From assembly GCF_001314605.1 (NCBI RefSeq), contig NZ_LIHP01000018.1, positions 124,001 to 188,000 on the forward strand: 64,000 nt of DNA, read 5' to 3'. Positions within the stretch are counted from its first letter, which is position 1; each line of letters starts with the position of its first letter. This stretch comes from Marinobacter sp. HL-58. GTDB taxonomy: Bacteria > Pseudomonadota > Gammaproteobacteria > Pseudomonadales > Oleiphilaceae. The notes beneath the pieces are model-generated. The model made no database searches and was not told the origin of the DNA. It saw only the letters and a program-made list of their open reading frames with translations. The position numbers and the translations under genes are program-made. Shown piece by piece: positions 42,363-54,000 of this stretch.

Positions 42363-43310
42363 TTATTTCAGACGATGCTCGATGGCATCCATCAGCTGAC
42401 TGGAAATATCGATTCCAAACGCGGCATCAAGTTCCCGGATGCAGGTGGGGCTGGTGACGTTGATCTCGGTCAGGTAATCGCCGATGACATCAATACCCAC
42501 AAATATCAGCCCCTTCTCCTTGATCACCGGTGCCACACGATCACAGATCTCCCGGTCACGGGCGGTCAGTTCACGGCCTTCGCCCCGACCACCGGCGGCG
42601 AGGTTACCGCGATTCTCGCCATGGGAAGGGATGCGTGCAAGTGCGTAGGGAACCGGCTCGCCGTCAATCAGCAGGATGCGCTTGTCACCCTGCTTGATCT
42701 CGGGAATGTATTTCTGCGCCATCGCCTGGTGCGCGCCGTGGTTGGTCAGGGTTTCAATGATCACCCCGAGATTGTCGTCATTTTCCTTGACCCGGAAAAT
42801 GGAACGCCCGCCCATGCCATCCACCGGTTTCATGATGACATCGCCATGCTCGGCGTAAAATTCCTTCAACCGTTGGGCGGAACGGGTCACGATCAGCGGC
42901 GGTGTGCAGTCTTCGAACTGGGCGGCAAACAGTTTCTCGTTACAGTCCCGAAGCGTGGCCGCCGGGTTGACTACCAGAGCACCCTGCTGTTCGGCAATCT
43001 CCAGAATATAGGTCGCCATGATGAATTCACGGTCCACCGGCGGGTCCTGGCGCATCAGGATGACATCCAGATCACCCAGTGCCCGGTCCTGGCTGCCGGC
43101 AAAGCTGAACCAGTCTTCCGGGTCCAGGTGCACTGTCAGGTCACGGGTTCGCGCCCTCGCCTGTCCGCCTTTCAGGTAAAGGTCCGGCAGCTCCATGTAT
43201 TCGATCTGCCAGCCCCGTTTCTGGGCCGCCAGCAACATCGCCAGGGAGCTGTCTTTCTTGAAATGGATCTTCTCGATGGGGTCCATCACAATGCCGAGTC
43301 GGACTGTCAT
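42363..43310 (-). CDS. gshB: Glutathione synthetase
   Basis: ATP-dependent joining of gamma-glutamylcysteine and glycine. The 315-residue ATP-grasp protein begins RLGIVMDPIEKIHFKKDSSL and has DLDVILMRQDPPVDREFIMA, NPAATLRDCNEKLFAAQF, MKPVDGMGGRSIFRVKEND and a C-terminal GIDVIGDYLTEINVTSPTCI. ATG 43310 is clear. It is the first gene of the operon that runs to pyrC' and diverges from pilG, as in Pseudomonas. Confidence 0.97.
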   Translation of the reverse strand: MTVRLGIVMDPIEKIHFKKDSSLAMLLAAQKRGWQIEYMELPDLYLKGGQARARTRDLTVHLDPEDWFSFAGSQDRALGDLDVILMRQDPPVDREFIMATYILEIAEQQGALVVNPAATLRDCNEKLFAAQFEDCTPPLIVTRSAQRLKEFYAEHGDVIMKPVDGMGGRSIFRVKENDDNLGVIIETLTNHGAHQAMAQKYIPEIKQGDKRILLIDGEPVPYALARIPSHGENRGNLAAGGRGEGRELTARDREICDRVAPVIKEKGLIFVGIDVIGDYLTEINVTSPTCIRELDAAFGIDISSQLMDAIEHRLK

Positions 43311-43606
43311 AATGCCTCGTCAGGTAAAAGGTTGAAAACACGAACCGGTCTGCAGAGCGCTCTGGTCAATAAGTGCTATGCTGTGTTCACAGATGGTATT
43401 GTACCCGAGCCGCGAATGCATCCGGAGAAATCCCCTACCCATTACGTGATTTCCCGGGCAAAAGTACATTTGGTCACAAAGTTATACTTTTTATCCGGCC
43501 ACCAATACTCTATAAATGAGCGGGATTTATAGAACAACGCTAACGTTTGTGTTAAAACCCCCGGTTGAAAAATAACGACAGTCGCAGAGCGCAAGGCAGT
43601 TGGACA
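43311..43606. other. Divergent intergenic region between gshB and pilG
   Basis: A 296-bp AT-richer gap that must hold the promoters of the gshB and pil-chp operons. I see TATACT at about 43483-43488 and several partial hexamers but no convincing -35/-10 pair. No gene or repeat was recognised. Confidence 0.4.
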
Positions 43607-43999
43607 ATGGATGACAACTTCGAGAATCTGAAGATTATGGTGATCGACGACAGCAAGACCATTCGTCGCACCGCTGAGACCCTTCTCAAAAAAGTCGGTT
43701 GCGAGGTCATTACCGCAACAGACGGCTTTGACGCTCTGGCAAAAATTGCCGACTCCCAGCCCGATATCATTTTCGTGGATATCATGATGCCCCGGCTGGA
43801 CGGCTATCAGACCTGCGCACTCATCAAGAACAATTCCTCTTTCAAAAAGACGCCGGTTATCATGCTCTCCAGCAAGGACGGACTGTTTGACAAGGCCAAA
43901 GGCCGAATTGTCGGATCAGATCAGTACCTGACCAAACCGTTCAGCAAGGACGAGCTTCTAAACACGATTCGCCAGTACGTTCCCCAGGCGGAACAATAA
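43607..43999 (+). CDS. pilG: Twitching motility response regulator PilG
   Basis: Single-domain CheY-like regulator of the Pil-Chp system controlling type IV pilus extension and cAMP signalling. The 130-residue protein has VMVIDDSKTIRRTAETLL, phospho-acceptor D58 in FVDIMMPRLDGYQTCAL, and LTKPFSKDELL. The sequence VIMLSSKDGLFDKAKGRIVG is characteristic of PilG. ATG 43607 is chosen by alignment with PilG length; no good Shine-Dalgarno lies at normal distance. First gene of pilGHIJK-chpABC. Confidence 0.95.
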   Translation: MDDNFENLKIMVIDDSKTIRRTAETLLKKVGCEVITATDGFDALAKIADSQPDIIFVDIMMPRLDGYQTCALIKNNSSFKKTPVIMLSSKDGLFDKAKGRIVGSDQYLTKPFSKDELLNTIRQYVPQAEQ

Positions 44000-44031
44000 A
44001 CCTGCTGAAGCAAAGAACTATTGAGGACACC

Positions 44032-44394
44032 ATGGCCCGCATTCTGATTGTTGATGATTCCCCGACCGAGGTTAAGAAAATTTCCACCATTCTGGAGAAG
44101 CACAAGCACGAAGTGCTGACTGCTGACAACGGAGCCGACGGCGTTGCCAAGGCCCGTGCGGAAACTCCGGACCTGGTTCTGATGGACGTCGTCATGCCGG
44201 GCCTGAATGGATTTCAGGCAACCCGTCAGCTGACTCGCGCCCCTGAAACCGCTTCCATCCCGGTTGTGATTGTAACCACCAAGGACCAGGAGACCGATCG
44301 CGTCTGGGGCACCCGTCAGGGTGCAAAAGGTTACCTTGTAAAACCCGTCGTTGAAGACGACCTGATCAAAACAATCAACAGCCTGATTGCCTGA
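44032..44394 (+). CDS. pilH: Twitching motility response regulator PilH
   Basis: Second CheY-like regulator of the Pil-Chp pathway, mainly linked to pilus retraction or acting as a phosphate sink. The 120-residue protein has ILIVDDSPTEVKKISTILEK, phospho-acceptor D52 in LVLMDVVMPGLNGFQATR and TRQGAKGYLVKPVVEDDL. ATG 44032 follows pilG by 32 bp with GAGGA upstream. It is complete. Confidence 0.95.
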   Translation: MARILIVDDSPTEVKKISTILEKHKHEVLTADNGADGVAKARAETPDLVLMDVVMPGLNGFQATRQLTRAPETASIPVVIVTTKDQETDRVWGTRQGAKGYLVKPVVEDDLIKTINSLIA

Positions 44395-44414
44395 TCCCCA
44401 ACCGTGGAGTAAGC

Positions 44415-44960
44415 ATGTCCGCCCAGGCCGCCCCCTTTGCAGTACTGACGGATATCGCCCGACGCAGCCGCGCCATGGCTGCCGGCCTGCCGGAACAACA
44501 GGAAGCCGTCGAACTCTGGAACGGTATCGGCTTCGTTCTGGCCGGTGAGCGCTACGTGGCGCCCATGGGCGAAGTCTCTGAAATTCTCCATGTCCCTCGC
44601 TATACCCATATACCGGGGGTTCATCAGTTCATGATGGGCGCCGCCAATGTACGGGGCCGCCTCCTGCCACTGGTTGATCTTGCCGGCTTTTTTGAAATTC
44701 CCCGCTCTTCCAAAAGCCCCCGCGAACGCCGGGTACTGGTTGTTGAACAGGGTGATGTGTTCAGCGGGCTGGTGGTGGACGGTGTCTCAGGCATGCAGTA
44801 TTTCGCAGTGGACAGCTTCGTGGCATCGCCACAGGATGTGCCTGCAAGCGTTCAGCCGTTTGTAAATGGCGGTTACGAGCGTAACGAGGAAGTCTGGAAA
44901 GTGTTTTCCGCCGCCGAGCTTCTTGGCGACGAACGCTTCCTGGATGTAGCGCAATGGTAA
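44415..44960 (+). CDS. pilI: CheW-like scaffold protein PilI
   Basis: Adaptor linking the chemoreceptor PilJ to the kinase ChpA. The 181-residue protein has the CheW fold: GIGFVLAGERYVAPMGEVSE, MMGAANVRGRLLPLVDLAGF (the conserved NVRG and LP..DL blocks), and VLVVEQGDVFSGLVVDGVSG. ATG 44415 has GGAG eight bases upstream. It lies between pilH and pilJ as in Pseudomonas. Confidence 0.94.
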   Translation: MSAQAAPFAVLTDIARRSRAMAAGLPEQQEAVELWNGIGFVLAGERYVAPMGEVSEILHVPRYTHIPGVHQFMMGAANVRGRLLPLVDLAGFFEIPRSSKSPRERRVLVVEQGDVFSGLVVDGVSGMQYFAVDSFVASPQDVPASVQPFVNGGYERNEEVWKVFSAAELLGDERFLDVAQW

Positions 44961-45051
44961 GGGTGGTGACGTCGGCAGGAACACCTTCCCGCCTGCCCAA
45001 CGCCCGCAGAAATAAACTTGCCAATATTAAGAAGAGGCCGGGAGCCAGAAA

Positions 45052-47125
45052 ATGAAGAATAGAGCCGGAAGACTCAGTATGGGACAGGGAGGCAACAAAC
45101 TGGTTGCCGGCCTGATCGCCGCACTGATCGCATTGACCGTCCTGCTCGTTGCAGTGCTGTTTATTATCAACAAGGACAGCCAGAACGATCAGGCCTACAT
45201 CGCCCACGCTTCGGAGCTGAGGGTACTGTCACAGGAAATTGCAAAAAACGCGACGGAAGCAGCGGGCGGTACCGCCTCGGCCTTCGACGCCCTGCGACGT
45301 TCCCGTGACGAATTCGAGCGCCTCTGGGGCTATGTGGTTGATGGCAACCCCGATACCGGCCTGCCCCCGAGCGAGATCGCCCAGGACAGCGATGTCCAGG
45401 CAACCTGGGAAGAAGTCCGTGACAACGCCGACAGCATTCTCTCCACCCAGGATGCAGTACTTGGCCTGCACGAAGTTGCCCGCACCCTGAACGAAACCAT
45501 CCCGCAGTTGCAGGTGGAATACGACGACATCGTTCAGATTCTGCTGGATAACGACGCCCCCGCGGAACAGATCGCCCTGGCCCAGCGCCAGTCGTTGCTG
45601 GCGGAACGGATTGTTCGCTCCGTCAACAACGTACTGTCCGGTGACGAAGACGCGGTTATTGCCGCAGACCGTTTCGGCCGCGACGCCAACCTGTTCGGCC
45701 GGGTTCTCGATGGCCAGGTGAACGGCAATTCCGCCATGGGCATCTCCCAGGTTGACGATGAAGACGCCATCTACGGCCTCGAAGCCGTGGGTGAGCTGTT
45801 CGAGTTCGTATCCCAGAACGTAGACGCGATCCTTGAAGCCTCTCCCGACCTCTTCAAGGTGCGTACTGCCGCCAGCGATATCTTCTCCAACTCCCAGGTT
45901 CTGCTTGATGAGATTTCGGTACTTGCTGAAGGATTTACCGGCCAGGCCGGTTCACGCCTGATCAGCCCGACCCTCGCCTTCATTATCCTGGCGGCCATGG
46001 TAGGTATCGTTGTGATGATCGGCGTGGTTCTCTACCGCGAAGCCCAGGCCCGCCTGGCGACGACCCAGGAACAGAACGAACAGAACCAGAACGCGATCCT
46101 GCGACTGCTGGACGAACTGGCTGACCTGGCCGATGGTGACCTGACAACTGAGGCCACGGTTACCGAGGACTTCACCGGTGCCATCGCCGACTCCATCAAC
46201 TACGCGATCGACCAGATGCGCGGGCTGGTACAGGCGATTCGTGGCACCGCGGTACGGGTAGCGTCAGCGGCCCAGGAAACCCAGGCCACGGCCATGCACC
46301 TGGCCGACGCTTCCGAGCACCAGGCCCAGGAAATTGCCGGCGCCTCCGCCGCTGTTAACGAGATGGCGGTATCCATCGACCAGGTATCTTCCAACGCTGC
46401 TGAATCCTCCGCGGTTGCGGAGCGGTCGGTTGCGATCGCCAAGAAAGGCGCGGAAGTGGTACAGAACACCATCCGCGGCATGGACAACATCCGTGAGCAG
46501 CCAGGAAACCTCCAAACGGATCAAGCGCCTGGGTGAATCGTCCCAGGAAATCGGTGACATCGTATCCCTGATCAACGACATTGCCGACCAGACCAACATC
46601 CTGTCCCTGAACGCAGCGATCCAGGCCTCCATGGCCGGTGATGCAGGTCGGGGCTTCGCGGTGGTTGCGGACGAAGTGCAGCGTCTGGCGGAACGTTCCT
46701 CTGCGGCAACCAAGCAGATTGAAGCGCTGGTCAAGACGATCCAGTCTGACACCAACGAAGCGGTAATCTCCATGGAACACACCACCGCCGAGGTGGTCCG
46801 TGGTGCCCGTCTGGCCCAGGACGCGGGTATCGCCCTCGAGGAAATCGAGAACGTATCCATGTCCCTGGCGGAACTGATCCAGAACATCTCCAACGCCGCG
46901 CGTCAGCAGTCGTCTTCTGCGGCTCACATTTCCAACACCATGAACGTCATCCAGGAAATCACCTCGCAGACCTCCTCCGGTACCAACGCGACTGCGAAGT
47001 CCATCGGTAACCTGGCAGAGATGGCGTCCGAGCTGCGGTCCTCTGTTGCGGGCTTCACACTGCCCGAGGAAGAGTCGGCCGATCAGGAAGAAGAGGAAGA
47101 CAGCGACGTCCCGGTGGTGAGCTGA
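45052..47125 (+). pseudogene. pilJ: Chemoreceptor PilJ, frameshifted (2-nt deletion near 46500)
   Basis: Methyl-accepting receptor of the Pil-Chp system. The first frame (from ATG 45052) has TM1 (LVAGLIAALIALTVLLVAVL), a periplasmic sensor, TM2 (IILAAMVGIVVMIGVVLYRE), HAMP and half of the signalling domain, then stops at 46536. From 46502 the next frame continues with QETSKRIKRLGESSQEIGD, AGRGFAVVADEVQRLAERSS and the C-terminus, ending at 47125. Intact PilJ has NIREQ-I-QETSKR here; the DNA reads gagcagccaggaaacc, so two bases appear missing between 46500 and 46501. Restored length would be about 691 residues. Either a real mutation or a sequencing error. Confidence 0.9.
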
Positions 47126-47152
47126 TCGTCGCTCCGAGGCTGCTGACAGTTT

Positions 47153-48052
47153 ATGGCTGAAACACGCAACCATCTGTCACCTGCCGAAGGCATCTGGTCC
47201 CTGCGCCGGCTTCCGGATATGGATGAGGCGCAGTTCAGTCAGTGGCAGACACTGCTGGAACACCGCACCGGTATTACCCTGTCTTCCGGCCGCAAGTCGT
47301 TTCTCGAAACCAACCTCGGGATCCGGATGCGGGAAATCGGATGCAGCAGCTACCAGGCCTATTACGAGAAAATCGTATCCGGCCCGGACGCGGTGGTTGA
47401 ATGGTCCACGCTGGTGGATCGGCTGACGGTTCAGGAAACCCGGTTCTTCCGGGATCCGGACGCCTTCCGGCTGGTGTCTGACTATGTGCTTACCCGGCCC
47501 CGAGAGGCGCTGAAAAAGCGCCCCCTGGAGGCCTGGAGTGTGGGTTGCTCTACCGGCGAAGAGCCCTACACGCTGGCCATGCTGCTGAATGAATGCATGG
47601 AAGGCTTGTCACTGCAGCCACTGTTCGGGGTAACCGGCTCCGACATCAGCAAGCCTGCCATCGACAAGGCCCAGTCCGGCCTGTTCAGCGCGCGCAAGCT
47701 GGTGGGTATGGACGAAGCGCTGAAGGCCAGGTACTTCCGGCCGGCAGAACGGAATAACGTCGAGATCGTACAAGGCATCCGGGAGCGGGTGTGTTTCACC
47801 AGGCTGAATGTGCTGGATCTGAAACAGGCTCCCATGCACGGAATGAACATTATCTTCTGCCAGAATCTGCTGATTTATTTCCGGCGCTGGCGCCGGCGGG
47901 AAATCGTAAAACGGCTTGCAGAGCGGCTGGCGCCCGGGGGGTTGCTGGTCCTGGGCCAGGGGGAACTGACCGACTGGCAGCCTCCTGGCTTACAGAGGGT
48001 ACCCTCGGAACATGTGCTGGCGTGGATCAAACGCCAGACTGACGAAGAATAA
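47153..48052 (+). CDS. pilK: CheR-type methyltransferase PilK
   Basis: Methylates glutamates of the receptor PilJ using S-adenosylmethionine. The 299-residue protein has the CheR N-terminal helical part (FSQWQTLLEHRTGITLSSGR) and the catalytic domain: LTVQETRFFRDPDAF, WSVGCSTGEEPYTLAMLLNE (SAM-binding), GVTGSDISKPAIDKAQSG, IIFCQNLLIYF. ATG 47153 lies 27 bp after the end of the pilJ frame. It is complete, which suggests that the pilJ defect is recent or an artefact. Confidence 0.93.
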   Translation: MAETRNHLSPAEGIWSLRRLPDMDEAQFSQWQTLLEHRTGITLSSGRKSFLETNLGIRMREIGCSSYQAYYEKIVSGPDAVVEWSTLVDRLTVQETRFFRDPDAFRLVSDYVLTRPREALKKRPLEAWSVGCSTGEEPYTLAMLLNECMEGLSLQPLFGVTGSDISKPAIDKAQSGLFSARKLVGMDEALKARYFRPAERNNVEIVQGIRERVCFTRLNVLDLKQAPMHGMNIIFCQNLLIYFRRWRRREIVKRLAERLAPGGLLVLGQGELTDWQPPGLQRVPSEHVLAWIKRQTDEE

Positions 48053-48063
48053 CCGGAGTGGTT

Positions 48064-51000
48064 ATGGGCAATCACCATGACAGCATCGCCCTGGATTGGG
48101 TTAGGGGCGAAATACAGGACACGCTGACCCAGGGTCAGCAAGCACTGGAAGCGTATGTCGAGAATCGCGACGACACCGCACGCCTGCGCTTCTGCCTGAA
48201 CTATCTCCACCAGGTTCACGGTACCCTGCAGATGGTTGAGCTTTACGGCGCAGCCCTGCTGACCGAGGAGATGGAGAAGCTCACCCAGGCTGTCCTGAAT
48301 GAGACCGTCGCCAACGTGGACGATGCGGTGGAAGTGTTGATGCAGGCTATCCTGCAACTTCCCCAGTACCTGGAACACCTGGCCAGCAGCAAGGACGATT
48401 TCCCGATGGTGCTGCTGCCACTGCTCAATGACCTGCGGGCGGCAAGGGGCGAACCCCTGCTGTCCGACACGTCACTGTTCAAGCCCGATCTTGCACCGTC
48501 ACGGGTTGCTCCGGCCTCCAACGTGTCCCAGCGCCTGCAGGATCCGAAAGTACTGGGCCATATCCGCAAGCTTCGCCAGATGTATCAGTTCGCACTCGCC
48601 GGCGTGGTTCGCGAGGCCGACCTGGATGCCCACTTTGACTACATGCAGAAGGTTATCCAGCGGCTGATCCGTCTGTGCCAGAAAACCCCCAGGGGTGAAC
48701 TCTGGAAAGCAGCCGGGGCGTTCGTTGAAACCCTTCAGCAACACATCAACCCCGTCAATACGGCAGTAAAGTCACTGTTGCGGGAACTGGATGTGGAAAT
48801 CCGCCGCCTGACCGACGAGCATGTGGATATCCTGCAACAACAGGTACCCGAGGCCCTGCTCAAACACCTGCTCTATTACGTCGCCCGCGCCCGGGAACTG
48901 GAGACACCCCTGGTACGCCAGCTGCGGGATGACTACCGGCTGGAGCATGCCCTGCCGTCCGAGGATGATGTAGACGCCGCCAAAACCCGGGTATCGGGCC
49001 CCGGCCGCGATGCCATCCACTCGGTGGTCAGCGCCCTGAATGAAGAACTTGCCAAGCTCAAGGACCAGCTGGATCTGTTTGTCCGCTCCGAACTGCGGCA
49101 GAACGATGAGCTGGAGGAACTGCTGCCCGGCCTGCGCCAGGTAGCCAATACCCTGGCTGTATTGGGCCTGGGTATTCCCCGCAAGGTGATCACCGAACAG
49201 CTTGAGCTGGTGGAAAAGCTTTCTGCCCAGTCAGAAGTGGTGGATGACGGCACCCTGATGGATATTGCCGGCGCCCTGCTTTATGTCGAGGCCAGCCTGG
49301 CAGGCCTCGACAGTGATCGGCAACCGGAAAACGAGCCGTCCGCCGGCGACGGACAGTCGATCAATATGGGCTCGCGGGAACTGGGTGAAGCCAGTGGCGC
49401 CCTGCTGAGGGAATCCCGCAATACCCTTGAGCAGGTCAAGACCGCCATCGTCAATTTCATCGCATCCCAGTGGGAAACCGGCGAGATCGAGCATGTACCC
49501 GGATTGCTCCACAGCATTCGCGGCGGGCTGAGCCTTATCCCGCTGGACCGCGTTGCCGACATGCTGGCCTCTGCAGAGCGCTATATCACTGATGTGCTGC
49601 TCGGCGGCAAGCAGGTTCCCGACTGGAAGCAGCTGGACACTCTGGCGGATGCCATTACCAGCATCGAGTACTACCTGGAACGGCTGGCGGAAGGTATTGA
49701 GGATAACGACAGCATTCTCAGCGTTGCCGAAAACAGCCTCAACGCCCTTGGCTTCCCGGTGGGTGCCGAGCCCACGTGGCAGCATCCGACCGAAGAAGAT
49801 GTCCCTGTCGTTGATATGGAAGTGCCCACGGACACCGCTTCGAATGAAGCCAAAGGCTCGGACGAGGAACTGCTGGATGACGAGATACTCGGCATCTTTG
49901 TGGAAGAAGCCGAAGAAGTTCTCGACACCATCAACGAGTTCTATCCCCGCCTGCGCCAGAATCATGACGACCGGGAAGCACTGACCGAAGTTCGCCGTGC
50001 GTTCCATACCCTCAAGGGTAGCGGCCGGCTTGTGGGCGCCACCAGTATCGGTGAGCTGGCCTGGTCAGTAGAAAACCTGCTGAACCGGGTGATTGACCAG
50101 ACACTCCGCCCCAACGATGAGATGTTCAGCCTGATCGACGACGTTACCAGTCGCATCCCGGCGCTGATCAACGACTTCCGCACAGGTCAGTCTGATGGCG
50201 ACGTGGCAGCGCTTATCGAACGCGCCGAAGCCATGTCCACCACTCGCAAGACGGACAGTGACAACATTGCTGCCGAGCCCGCCGCAGACGCTGGCACCGA
50301 CGAACCGGAGGTGGCAGCGCAGCCGGACGTCACGGCTGCCGAACAACCATCAGTGGCTGAGGAAAGCGACGAAGACGACCTCATAGACGACGAAATTCTC
50401 GAGATCTTTATCGAGGAAGCCGGCGAGGTCCTGGATACCATCCGGGAATTCCTGCCCATGCTGCTACGGCAGCACGATGATCGTACCGCCCTGTCCGAAG
50501 TGCGACGGGCTTTCCACACCCTCAAGGGCAGCGGCCGCATGGTCAGCGCGCTGGTTGTCGGTGAGCTGGCCTGGTCCGTCGAAAACATGCTGAACCGCGT
50601 GATCGACGGCAGCATTTTCATGAACGATGACATTGCCGGTTTGCTGGAGGAAGTGACCTCTGTTCTGCCTGACCTGGTGGAGGATTTCGAGAAACGGCGT
50701 GCGCCATCCCACGACACCTCGGTCCTGGAAGCCCGCGCGACCGCCCTGGCGAACGGCGAGATTCCCGACGCGAGCACCATGCCGCCATCGGAGCCGGAAG
50801 CGCCGGCTGACGAAACAACGAAGGCCGGAGCCACCGGGGCCGATGATGAAGACAGTGCTGTAGACCCGGTACTGCTGGACATCTTCGAGAGTGAAACCGA
50901 AACCCACCTGCAAACCCTGCAGGATTTCCTCCAGGCCGCTGGCGACAAGGCCAGTGTAGCCTATACCGACGATCTTTCCCGCGCGCTTCATACTCTCAAG

Positions 51001-54000
51001 GGCAGCGCCCATACCGCCGGTATAGCCCCGATCGCAGCAGTCATCACGCCGCTGGAACGGTTTGTGAAGGAAGCCCGTGCCCAGAACAAGCGCGCTGACC
51101 AGGAGGTTGTTGGCCTGATTGGTGATGCCTGCAATTTCCTGACCCAGGGTCTGGGCCAGATCCGGGAAAACCCCCAGGGCGATCTTCCCGGAACAGACGC
51201 CTTCCTGGCACGACTGGAACAGGTCAGCAATGCCACACTGCGCAGCTCCCAGTCCCGTGATGACGAGGCGAAAGAAGACAATCAGCCGCAGTTGGTGCAG
51301 CTGTTCCTGAACGAAGGCCTCGATATCCTGCTGGATGCCGACCGGATTCTGGATGAATGGGCAGAAAACCCCGAACAGACCTCTGCCCTGGATACCCTCC
51401 GCGCTGAGTTGCAGCAATTGACCGACGGCGCGCAGCAGGCTGGCCTGACTGACGTTGCGGAGCTCTCCGGAGCGCTGACAGATGTCTACAAGCGTGCCGC
51501 TTCGCCGGGATTCCGGCCGGACCCTGAAATCTTCGATACCATCCGGGCCGGCCATGAACACCTGATCAACATGATGGACCAGGTAGCTGCAGGCCTTGCC
51601 ACTGAAAGCGGCGAGGAGCTGATTGCCAGTCTCAACGCCCTCGCCCTGGATGCGCCCGAAGACGCAGCAGAGGATGTGCCGGATGCCTTTGAACAGGAAT
51701 TCACCGGTGATCTGGAGGAAATCGACCGCAGTTTTGATCTGGAAAGTGAAGAAACACCAGAAGACAACGACGAGCTGCCACCACTGGCAGAAACCGATGA
51801 AGATATGGATCAGGAGCTGGCGGAAATCTTCCTGGAGGAAGCCCGTGACCTGATCGACAGCACCGCCGATGCCCTGCAGAGCTGGAGTGACAATACCGGC
51901 AATCTGGATCTGCTGCGTCTGCTGCAAAGGGACCTGCATACCCTGAAAGGTGGTGCCCGGCTGGCGGATATCCCGTCGATCGGCGACCTGTCCCATGAAC
52001 TGGAAAACCTCTTCGAAGGCCTGACCGAACAGCGGCTGGCCGTTACCGGTGAACTGTCGGATCTGCTGTTCCGCTGCCACGATCGCCTTGCCGGCATGGT
52101 GGATGCCCTGGAGCAGAACGAACAACCCCGGCCGGCACCGGATCTTATCAGTGAAATCCATGCCTACATGGATAGCGCCGCCGGCTCCCGGCCGGTAACG
52201 GACGTGAACCACGAAGACACCAGAGAGGATGAAGAGCTCCCGCTGGCCGATCTGGACGAGGACGACAGCCCGGAACCGGAAATCCCGGAAGACACTCCGG
52301 AAGAGGAACACGGCACGGATCTTTCCCATCTTGATCCGGAACTGGTTGGTATCTTCCTGGAAGAAGCCTACGACCTGATCAACTCCACCGGTAGTGCCCT
52401 GCATTCCTGGAGTGAGGATACCGCCAACCGTGAGGTTGCAGCGGAATTGCAGCGTGATGTGCATACCCTCAAGGGCGGCGCCCGCATGGCCGGTGTTGAT
52501 GCCATTGGCGACCTGACCCACGTTCTCGAAGACCTGTTCGAGAAAGTGGCTGAAGGGCAGCTCAGCGCCAGCGACGACATGATTGATCTGTTGTTCGCCT
52601 GCCACGACCGGCTGGCGCAGATGGTCGAGCAGGTTGCCACGCAGAAGCCTTGTCCGCCAGCGACAGAACTGGTTGCCCGGGTGGAAGCGATTCTCTCCGG
52701 CAAACCGGCACCTGCTGCGGAACCGGAAGAAGATCTGGACACAGTAACTGGTGACGCTGAGGACCATACGGCGTCAGTCGCAGATGCCATCCCACCGGCA
52801 TCCGACGATGACCTGGTAGGCATATTCCTTGACGAAGGCCTGGAAATCCACGAAGCCATTGGCGAATGCCTGGCCCAGTGGCGTGACGAACCGGAAGAAC
52901 TGGCCGGTGTCACCCAGTTGCAACAGGAACTGCACACCCTCAAGGGGGGTGCGCGGCTTTCCGATGTTGACCCCATTGCCGACCTGGCCCAGGCCTGGTC
53001 GGAGGCTCTCGACCCCCTGATTGCCGGTTCCAACAATCAGTCAATTCTGCTGGAGCTCAGCGAGAAGGCGCACAATAACCTGCGGGACATGCTCACCAGC
53101 CTGGAGGAGGGCAACAAACCGGCCGCTGACGATGTACTGATCAAGGCGCTGAATGATGCCCATGAACTGTCCGGTGACGAACCCTCCGAAACCACGGCTC
53201 AGCCCACCGTCGATTCCAGCGAGGACGATTCCGTTGACGCCGAAGTGCTGGAAATCTTCCTGGAAGAAGCCGGCGAGATTCTGGATCAGCTGGAACATTT
53301 GCTGGACGACTGGCGTAAAGACCCGGGCAACAACCACTTCAATCAGGAAGCCCAGCGCGCGCTGCACACGCTCAAGGGTGGCGCACGACTGTCACAACTG
53401 GGTAATCTGGGCGATAAAGCCCACGCCCTGGAAACCCGGCTGATCGATCTGGGTGGCAACACGCCGGGCGACGAGGCCTGGCAGGCTATTACCAGGGATC
53501 ACGACGCCATTGTGGCGCTGGTCGCTGATATCCGTAACCGGTTTGAAAACACCGGTTCGGTTCCCGAACCCGCCAGGGCGGAACCTGAACAAACGGAAGC
53601 ACCGAAGGCGCCCGAGCCGGCGGCTGAAAAGCCTGCCGAGCCGGAAAAACCGGCAGCGCCGGCAGCCAGGAAGCCCCAAAAAACACCGTCCAAGGCGCCT
53701 GCCAAAACCGCTGCCGCCCAGCGCGCCCCCCAGGAAACCATCCGGGTATCCGCGCCCCTGCTGGATGAGCTGGTTAACCTGGCCGGCGAGACCAGTATTA
53801 CCCGTGGCCGCCTGGAGCAGCAGACCAGTGACTTCAGCCACAACCTGGACGAAATGGCGGCCACCATCGAGCGTCTGCGTGAACAGCTGCGCCGGATGGA
53901 AATTGAAACCGAAACCCAGATCCTGTTCCGCGCCGAAAAAGAACACGGCCCGGACTATGGCGACGACTTCGATCCCCTGGAAATGGACCGTTATTCCGCT

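Noticed and set aside
46490-46540. Programmed ribosomal frameshift in pilJ
   Set aside because: No slippery heptamer or downstream structure is evident, and a 2-nt deletion explains the change exactly.
50464-52767. A 767-residue open frame on the minus strand
   Set aside because: It is fully antisense to chpA, whose Hpt repeats are unmistakable. Long antisense frames are expected in this GC-rich codon usage.
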